A stretch of DNA of 64,000 bases from positions 32,232,001 to 32,296,000 of the forward strand of contig JAZBRS010000049.1 of assembly GCA_037176725.1 (NCBI GenBank), in the 5' to 3' direction. Of this stretch, positions 58,466 to 64,000 are shown one piece after another. The notes beneath the pieces were generated by a model. The model was given only the letters and a program-made list of their open reading frames with translations. It was not told the origin of the DNA and searched no databases. Position numbers and translations under genes: made by a program. The DNA comes from Posidonia oceanica (taxonomy: Eukaryota > Streptophyta > Magnoliopsida > Alismatales > Posidoniaceae). Numbering within the stretch: position 1 is the first letter of the stretch; each line of letters opens with the position of its first letter.

Positions 58466-59579
58466 GTGAGTACCTTTACTCTTAATTCTATATTAGGCTA
58501 GTCTTATTTTTCTCATCATTATGTACCGAATTTAAATTATTCTGTTCTTCTTCATGAAAGGGCATTAATCACCTGAACCGTATTTATTAGTCTTACGTTT
58601 CTTGCTCCAGCTTTCTTCCTGACTCAGTTAACCCATGTTCATTCCCCTACAATGGCAGTATTATGCATGGCATGCAGCCAGGTCAGCTCAATAAAACCTC
58701 ATTTAACACTAAAAATCTGTATCTTCCAATTTTCACATCATTTCAAAGTTTCTTGAATATGTTTAATCATCAATACTAATTAAGATCCAGATTCTATATG
58801 AAAGAAAAACCCATTATCCTGTTAACAAGGAAAAACGGGATCCTTATTTTCTAGCATTTCAGTGTGTCATGGTGAAGTTCAGGGATTTTGGTTTAAAGGA
58901 CCTGACTTTAATGTTTCTTGAAGTTATAACGAACATTTTTTGTCTACTGAGATTGCTGGAATAAGAATGCTTGTGCAATTTAAAATTGCAATTGCATTGT
59001 AAATTTGTAATGTTATTCTACTATTTTTGCAATAGATTAGTTTGAACGTATGGTTGTCCATTTCGATGCAGCCCAAGTAGACTTGAACCATTTTAAACCC
59101 CAAAAGAAGATTGCGTTTTTTTTTCTAGGAGAAGGTGGATGTTGGATAAGAGTTTCAGAATCCAAATTTTGGGGTTGTTTGAATAACTCTATATTTACTT
59201 GTATTGATTCTAATGAGATAAAGGCTCTTTCTTTTCGAGCTTTGGATGGCTTCTTGTCGATTAGTAATCACAAATAAATTGGGTTGAAAATATTCTACTC
59301 TATATATTTGTTCATATGGTCATACTTCATGTTTCTTATTTACGAATGCTGATTCTCCATCACTCTCTTGGCAAACTCTTCTTTGACATCATTCTTTTTC
59401 CTTATTTTTTCCATATCTTGTTCTGGTCTTTCTGAAAGTGCCCAATCTTCTGCATAGGAGAAGAGAATTTGCCATTACATGATCTGGCGAATTCTAAGCT
59501 GTAATAGTTAGACCTTAACAGCCTTTAAGCATTTGTCTATTGCAGTTTTAGCTCTATCATCTAATTTATTATTTGACAG

Positions 59580-59912
59580 ATTCAAAGACTCTTAAAGAAG
59601 ATAAAAGGGAAGAGTTGTTTGAGAATTTGAAGTCTAATGATTCCATTGGATGGGAAGTTGATGTCATAGATCCAAGGGAACTGTCTGCAAAAATGTTAAA
59701 AAAGTTGGTACAAATTGAATTACATATTTGGCTGCTAGAAATGATGACTGACATTTCATCACTTATCCAACGAGCTTAAACTTTTCTAGATGAAAGCTTA
59801 TTATAATTTTTTGTTTTCCTACAGGACAAAAATCAATTTGAATGAAATTTCTCATAATTCTGCAATGGGCCTTATTAGAAGGGCTCTTGACATGGGTGTC
59901 CTATTGACAGAA
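59580..59912 (+). pseudogene. Captured RNase H2 subunit A (RNASEH2A) gene fragment, two exons
   Basis: Exon 59580-59703 (124 nt) encodes DSKTLKEDKREELFENLK, then SIGWEVDVIDPRELSAKMLK. Exon 59825-59912 (88 nt) joins in phase as TKINLNEISHNSAMGLIRRA..GVLLTE. This is the stretch between the first catalytic Asp/Glu pair and the next catalytic Asp of the RNase H2 catalytic subunit, so none of the active-site acids is included. Splice borders are GT/AG. It lies in the same orientation as the CBL fragment about 1.1 kb upstream. Confidence 0.87.
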
Positions 59913-60372
59913 GTAAACTAACTTTATTATCCTATAGAAATTTGCTTCTTTCAATTGTAGAATTTTCCTTTTCCTTCAGTGTTTGTTCCATCACCACTTT
60001 TTGCCTGAAATTAGTTTTTACATCAACGAAAAAGGTAAATATCAGAATTCTATACTAATTAATGACAAGCTATTTCTTTTATTGTTTCAGTTTTTTATAT
60101 GTTGTTTTATGGTCTCTATTATATCCAGGAAACAAAAGCGTGGACAATACTTGCAGGTTGGCTTTGCTTGTGTGCTGTGTCACCAATTTTCCTTCTTCTC
60201 TTTTCTTTTTTCTTTTTACCTTTCATGTTTTAGGGAGTATTGAGTCACTACGAAATACAAATCAGTGGTGGTTTGCACCAGTCTTTTTTTTTGGAGTTTT
60301 CTTCTAATTATTTTTATGTTTTGGTTATGTGATTCTTTGGTAATGATTATTCTTTTTCAGACAAGATTAAAT

Positions 60373-60675
60373 ATGGTTCGTAGAGGAGATACACAAAATC
60401 GTGGTCGTCGAAGTCAGAGACGAGGACGATTTACACAACATATCACAGAGAGAGAAGCTTCAAGTGTACCAAAAGCTCCACTTCCTGTACCAGAAGCTCC
60501 AATTCTTGTATCAGAAGCTCTAAGTGTACCAGAGGCTTCAATTCCTATATCAGAAGTTCCAATTCCTATACACACTTCAAGGGTGTGCAATAGTGATGGT
60601 GTATCGGGGTCATGTCGACTCCTACATTGGATAATGGTATTTGCATTAGGACATGATGTAACTGCACAATCTTGA
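60373..60675 (+). CDS. Unidentified 100-aa ORF at the 3' side of the CACTA element
   Basis: A good acceptor (TCTTTTTCAG at 60351-60360) precedes ATG 60373. The product starts with a basic Arg/Gly-rich segment (MVRRGDTQNRGRRSQRRGR). It has about four repeats of a VPEAP/SEAL-type Ser/Pro/Glu/Ala unit (residues 34-70) and ends without a domain I recognise. It could be the N-terminus of a CACTA-encoded protein or an exon of captured DNA. Confidence 0.4.
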   Translation: MVRRGDTQNRGRRSQRRGRFTQHITEREASSVPKAPLPVPEAPILVSEALSVPEASIPISEVPIPIHTSRVCNSDGVSGSCRLLHWIMVFALGHDVTAQS

Positions 60676-60904
60676 TGTAACTGATACCTTAATATTTTAT
60701 ATTTTCTTTTGAAAATAGTCATGTAACTGATACCTTAATTGAGGACATGATGTACTGGATTATGAAATTAATATATATTACTTTTGTTGAATTTGAAGTT
60801 TGTTATTAAATTAGTACATGATCTTCATTTTGAAAATAATTTAGTTTGTTTTATATATTATAATACAAGTGATGAAAAGAAAATAAATTATATTACATGC
60901 TATA

Positions 60905-61289
60905 TTTGTGGCTAATTTTCGCCACGGCCTTGGCCACGGAATAGCCACGGAAAATACTGTGCCTAAATTAGCCACGGAATAGCCACGGAAAATACCGTGC
61001 CTAAATTAGCCACAGAATAACCACAGAAAATACCGTGCCTAAATTAGCCACGGCTTGGCCACGGATCTTGATGCAAGTATAATACATTTGTTGCCACGGA
61101 TTAGCCACAGATGAAGACCATGGCTAAATTAGCCACGGTCGGCCTAAACCGTTGCTAAAATTTAGATACGGGACTTTTAACCACGGACTACGCCACGGTT
61201 AAAAGCCGTGGCTAATTTGATTTAGCCACGGTTTTTTTAGTATTAGCCACGGAATTTGGCCGTGGCTAAAGTCCAATTTTCTTGTAGTG
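60905..61289 (+). repeat. Right subterminal repeat region and TIR of the CACTA element
   Basis: A dozen or more TTAGCCACGG-type units in direct and inverted orientation. It ends with the TIR (reverse of CACTACAAGAAAA) at 61277-61289. Left counterpart at 56899-57175. Confidence 0.88.
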
Positions 61290-61305
61290 ATTATAGGGCT
61301 AAAAC

Positions 61306-61530
61306 AGGACTGTTCGACATACCAAATATTTTCGGTATACCGAATCAAGGAAAATTAGTGTTCATAGCAATGAACTGGATCGGCATACCGAAAAGTTTCG
61401 GTATACCGAAATCTAGGCTATCTGTTTTCACAACCGAGAATACGTTCGGCATACTGAAACATTTCAATATATCGAAGTATCCGACCGTTGTGAATTTCGG
61501 TCGACCGATTAATTTCGACATACCGAACCA
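61306..61530 (+). repeat. Cluster of TTCGGTATACCGAA palindromes in the solo LTR
   Basis: About eight imperfect 14-16-bp palindromes (TTCGGTATACCGAA, TCGGCATACCGA, TTCGGTCGACCGA and others) within 225 bp, 70-290 bp upstream of the LTR's TATA. Confidence 0.8.
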
Positions 61531-62186
61531 ATAGCCATTTGTGAACATTTGAAAGAATTGTGAGCTCATTTTACACATGTTTAAAATAGTATATGCCTAT
61601 ATATAGGACATCACTATACTCATATCTGACATAAGAGATACAAGAGAATTGACTCAAGTATATTGCCCATCATATACACTTAGTTGAGCTACATTCCTAT
61701 CATTTCCTTTGAACATTCCACTCACATCTTTTAGAGATATTTCTCAAGCTAGAGAGCTGCATTTCCACCTAGCTAAAATGAATTGGGAGATATAGAAAAG
61801 AGTTGAAAGAGTTATAATCTTTACTTTCTTGTGTGAGTTCTTCTCCGGTCGTGAAAAGGGAACCGCGATTTTTGTGGGTCTTGGCGAGAATTCGTCAAGG
61901 GTGTACGGTAGGATCTTAGTCCGAAACAAGATTAGGATTAAGGTAACTCTCAAGGGATTTTCTCGAGGAGTGGAGTAAGCCGAAGAGGCAGAACCACTAT
62001 AAATAATTTGAGTAATTTCATTTTTTCTCATCTCCTTCTTTGTATGTTATTAGTTTAATATCCAAATCTAGCTCTACATTTTATTTACTTGCTAAATTAC
62101 TTAAGATTGTCAAAGTTAGTTTAAATTCTGTATTATTTATTAAAATCACTATTCAGCCCCCTTTAGTGAAGCCCTAAGGTCCAATA

Positions 62187-62246
62187 ATTATCATAGTAGA
62201 GCTTGGGAGCTTCTGATAGGAAAATATCTGTGACACTTGGGAATTC
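62187..62246 (-). pseudogene. Copia RNase H remnant, part 2
   Basis: On the minus strand it encodes EAPKLYYDN directly continuing into the LEALYLTAN of part 1 (56571-56575 and leftward) once the solo LTR is removed. This is the C-D-N type motif of copia RNase H. Confirms the solo LTR's insertion point and strand of the remnant. Confidence 0.7.
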
Positions 62247-62669
62247 ATTTTCCTTATAATTGTACATATTAAATGAATTCTTTAACTGTAGACGGATGTT
62301 ATTGACTTGCGTGGCTTGCTTCTGTGGCTTGTTGGCGGGACCAGGTTGTGGTTTTTGTCCCTGGTTTTATCTTTCTTTGCTCTTTGGTCCCTATCTCCTT
62401 CATCTCTTGTTATTCCTATTTCTTGGGGCTGTGTTGTGCAATTTACCCAGCATATCATTATACGTGGGACCGCCTGACACTGTTGAAGCAATACATTGCA
62501 GCACGAATCCCGCTGGTGGTTGTTGCTTCGCATGCTCGTGGGCCTGCTGGTTGGTGAAGAAACTAGATCCACACATTACGGGGGAAAGCAGCTGCTCCCG
62601 TGATTCTGCAGTTGCTACGACTGTGCTTATATCTTGCATGGCAATGTTCCGTTCTCCCCGCACACGCAC

Positions 62670-62960
62670 TCTTCCTCCTCCTTCATTTATCTCCCTCCCT
62701 CCCTCCACTCACACTCACTCTCCCGTCTCCGTCTCTCTCTCTCCTTCCACTCACTCACTCCTCCCCTCTCCCTCCACTCATCCCCTCCACTTCTCCTCCT
62801 CCTCCCCCATCTCCCTCATTTCTCCCCCCACTCTCCCTCTCTCTCTCGCCTGTGCCCTAGCCTCTGGGCAGGCGATGGCTCTCCCTATCTCCACCTCCTT
62901 CCTTCCTCCTCCATCTCCTCCCTCCCTTCTCCACCTCCCCTTCTTCCCCTTCTCTTCCTC
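62670..62960 (+). repeat. Pyrimidine-rich (CT/CCT) tract
   Basis: Almost 300 bp nearly free of A/G on the + strand (CTCCCT, CTCACTC and CTCCTCCTCC units). Could be a promoter/5' leader of an unrecognised gene or LTR. The long open frames across it are compositional. Confidence 0.6.
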
Positions 62961-63640
62961 CCTCTTCTTCCCTGTTGGTGGTTGGAGTGGCTTGGCGGTG
63001 CACCTGGAGGTCGGTTCAGTCCGACGAGCGTGGCTGGCCTGAGGTGGTCGTCGACGAGCTTCTTCCCTGTGCTCGAGCGTCGGTGTAGGTGAGTCGAGTG
63101 TATTGTGGGATTTGGGTTCGTTCTTCCTCCTCGCGACCTAATTCTTGACTTGTCGTGTGGGCGCGAGGCAGGGTGCAGCAAGCACGAGTCATGTGATCTC
63201 CGGTTGTCGTGTGGTGGTCGAGCGAGCTCCGAGGAAGGTTTCAAGGCGCTTGGAACCGTGGTGAGTCGCCGGAGGTTGAGGCGATTGAGCGCTGGAGAAG
63301 ACAGAGGTCGTCCCTGTCTTAAGGTGCATATCTCGCACTTTGCTTATAAAATAGCTTTAAAATGTTATATTTGTGTTCCTTGCAATGATTTGAATGCAAT
63401 GGAAATGGTTTGGTGATTTTTGGTGGATTATGTGAGTTTTAATCGAAGATATTCGGTTTCAGTTGATAAACACATGTTATGTGGTTTTCCGGTATTTTTG
63501 TGAGTTGTATACCGAATGGATGGATTTTGGTATGGATGGATTCCTTATCTCCATACGTTCAATTCAGTACATTGCATGCTAGTTTTAGTGGCTTTTGTAG
63601 GTGGATTGGGTTTTAAGTTCGATCTCCATGTTTTTCTGCA
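62961..63640 (+). other. GC-rich unassigned region
   Basis: CpG-containing DNA (GAGTCGAG, GTCGTCGACG and similar) with GT-rich potential donors, for example near 63088 and 63259. No protein family recognised. It may be a leader or first exon, or part of an unrecognised retroelement whose palindromic array follows. Confidence 0.3.
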
Positions 63641-63644
63641 GTAC

Positions 63645-63890
63645 TCTGTTTCGGTATGCCGAATTAATTCGGTATGCCGAACCTGCTCCTGGATACACTC
63701 CAGAACTTTGTTTCGGTCGACCGAAATCCTTCAATCTGCCGTTCGAGCTCTCGAGTGGCTGGCTTCAGGTTCGGTCGACCGACCCATTTTGGCATACCGC
63801 GGCAGAGAGCTGTTCGGTCTGTCGAACTTGGGCCTGGATGGGGACCAAGCCCTCTGGTCCGGTCGACCGGAAGATTCCGGTCTACCGAAC
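63645..63890 (+). repeat. Second cluster of TTCGGT..ACCGAA palindromes
   Basis: At least eight units (TTCGGTATGCCGAA twice in tandem, TTTCGGTCGACCGAAA, TTCGGTCGACCGA, TCCGGTCGACCGGA, TTCCGGTCTACCGAA and others). They are embedded in sequence unlike the solo LTR. The element they belong to continues beyond the window. Confidence 0.75.
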
Positions 63891-64000
63891 CAGTGCCTGG
63901 GACTTTTCCCAGGCCTGTTTTTAATGGATTTTAATTATTGATTTAATTAGTAGTTAATTATGCTTTAGCCTATGATTATCTTGTGACATAATAAAGGTTT

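Larger units (their letters stand above)
56899..61289 (+). mobile_element. Non-autonomous CACTA (EnSpm) transposon carrying gene fragments
   Basis: Perfect 13-bp terminal inverted repeats CACTACAAGAAAA / TTTTCTTGTAGTG and a 3-bp target duplication ATT (56896-56898 and 61290-61292); 4,391 bp. Subterminal regions (56915-57175 and 60905-61280) are packed with TTAGCCACGG / CCGTGGCTAA units in both orientations, the arrangement that binds transposase in this superfamily. No TNP2-type transposase ORF is visible. Inside are a GC-rich leader-like block and spliced fragments of CBL and RNase H2A, all on the + strand. Confidence 0.93.
56576..62186 (+). mobile_element. Solo LTR, Sirevirus-like copia, interrupted by a CACTA element
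   Basis: LTR pieces 56576-56898 and 61293-62186 total 1,217 bp. It starts TGTTGGTAATATGACATC, with TTTTGATGATAACAAA nearby, and near the end has GGAGTAAGCCGAAGAGGC, AACCACTATAAAT and a CACTATTCAGCCCCC segment, all typical of SIRE/Maximus LTRs. Target duplication ATTAT is at 56571-56575 and 62187-62191. No internal region or second LTR remains, so it is a solo LTR left by recombination. TATATATAG is at 61598-61606, and a cluster of TTCGGTATACCGAA palindromes lies just upstream (61306-61530). Confidence 0.82.

Noticed and set aside
62260..63244. Long Pro/Ser-rich and Arg-rich ORFs on both strands
   Set aside because: They arise from the pyrimidine tract and CpG-rich DNA, overlap each other in several frames and show no domain.
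1..64000. CRISPR arrays, operons, rRNA or tRNA genes
   Set aside because: Plant nuclear DNA. The short repeats are TE-borne dyads or tandem arrays without spacer structure, and no tRNA or rRNA signature was seen.

Overview
The window is nuclear DNA of a flowering plant. It holds one recognisable host gene, a seven-coding-exon AGAMOUS-clade MADS-box gene on the + strand (coding exons 43237-53175; AGL11/SEEDSTICK-like, D lineage). The rest is mostly transposable elements (TEs), many inserted into one another. AT-rich intergenic DNA, plant-type introns, Athila/Tat gypsy and Tork/Ale copia families and a CACTA element all fit an angiosperm. The MADS protein's C-terminus looks more like a monocot, magnoliid or basal-eudicot D-lineage protein than a core-eudicot one, but I cannot name the species.

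Layout. (1) 1-7069: a fragment of a gypsy LTR, split by a complete but pol-less Athila-like retrotransposon (212-6753, TSD TGCAT). (2) 7070-7727: copia gag scrap and unassigned DNA. (3) 7728-38958: a three-level nest. A Tork-type copia (TSD GAGTG) is interrupted by an 11.8-kb Athila-type gypsy on the - strand (10181-36251, TSD TGAAT). One LTR of that gypsy is interrupted by a 14.3-kb Tat-like, pol-less retrotransposon on the - strand (11100-25391, TSD AGCAT). The Tat-like element carries, antisense to its gag, a spliced plant-mobile-domain (PMD) gene. (4) 38959-43236: upstream region of the MADS gene, with a (GA)n tract, a CT tract and a leader-intron acceptor. (5) 43237-53175: the MADS gene; its second coding intron holds a complete 4.6-kb Ale-type copia in sense orientation (46939-51543, TSD CAAAC). 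(6) 53176-55940: 3' UTR and gene-free DNA. (7) About 56030-62250: a minus-strand copia remnant, split by a solo Sirevirus-like LTR (56576-62186, TSD ATTAT), itself split by a 4.4-kb CACTA transposon (56899-61289, TSD ATT). The CACTA element carries spliced fragments of a calcineurin-B-like (CBL) gene and of RNase H2 subunit A. (8) 62250-64000: pyrimidine-rich DNA and a second cluster of TTCGGT..ACCGAA palindromes.

How it fits together. The MADS gene appears intact: every coding exon is open and every splice site is canonical. Rough LTR divergence by eye agrees with the nesting order (Tork oldest, Athila intermediate, Tat-like youngest). The strongest cross-cutting observation is that several unrelated LTR families here each carry their own cluster of short, mostly CpG-containing dyads placed just upstream of the TATA box in the LTR. 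The Athila dyad recurs upstream of gag and upstream of the 3' ORF of the same element. This looks like independently evolved promoter-proximal arrays.
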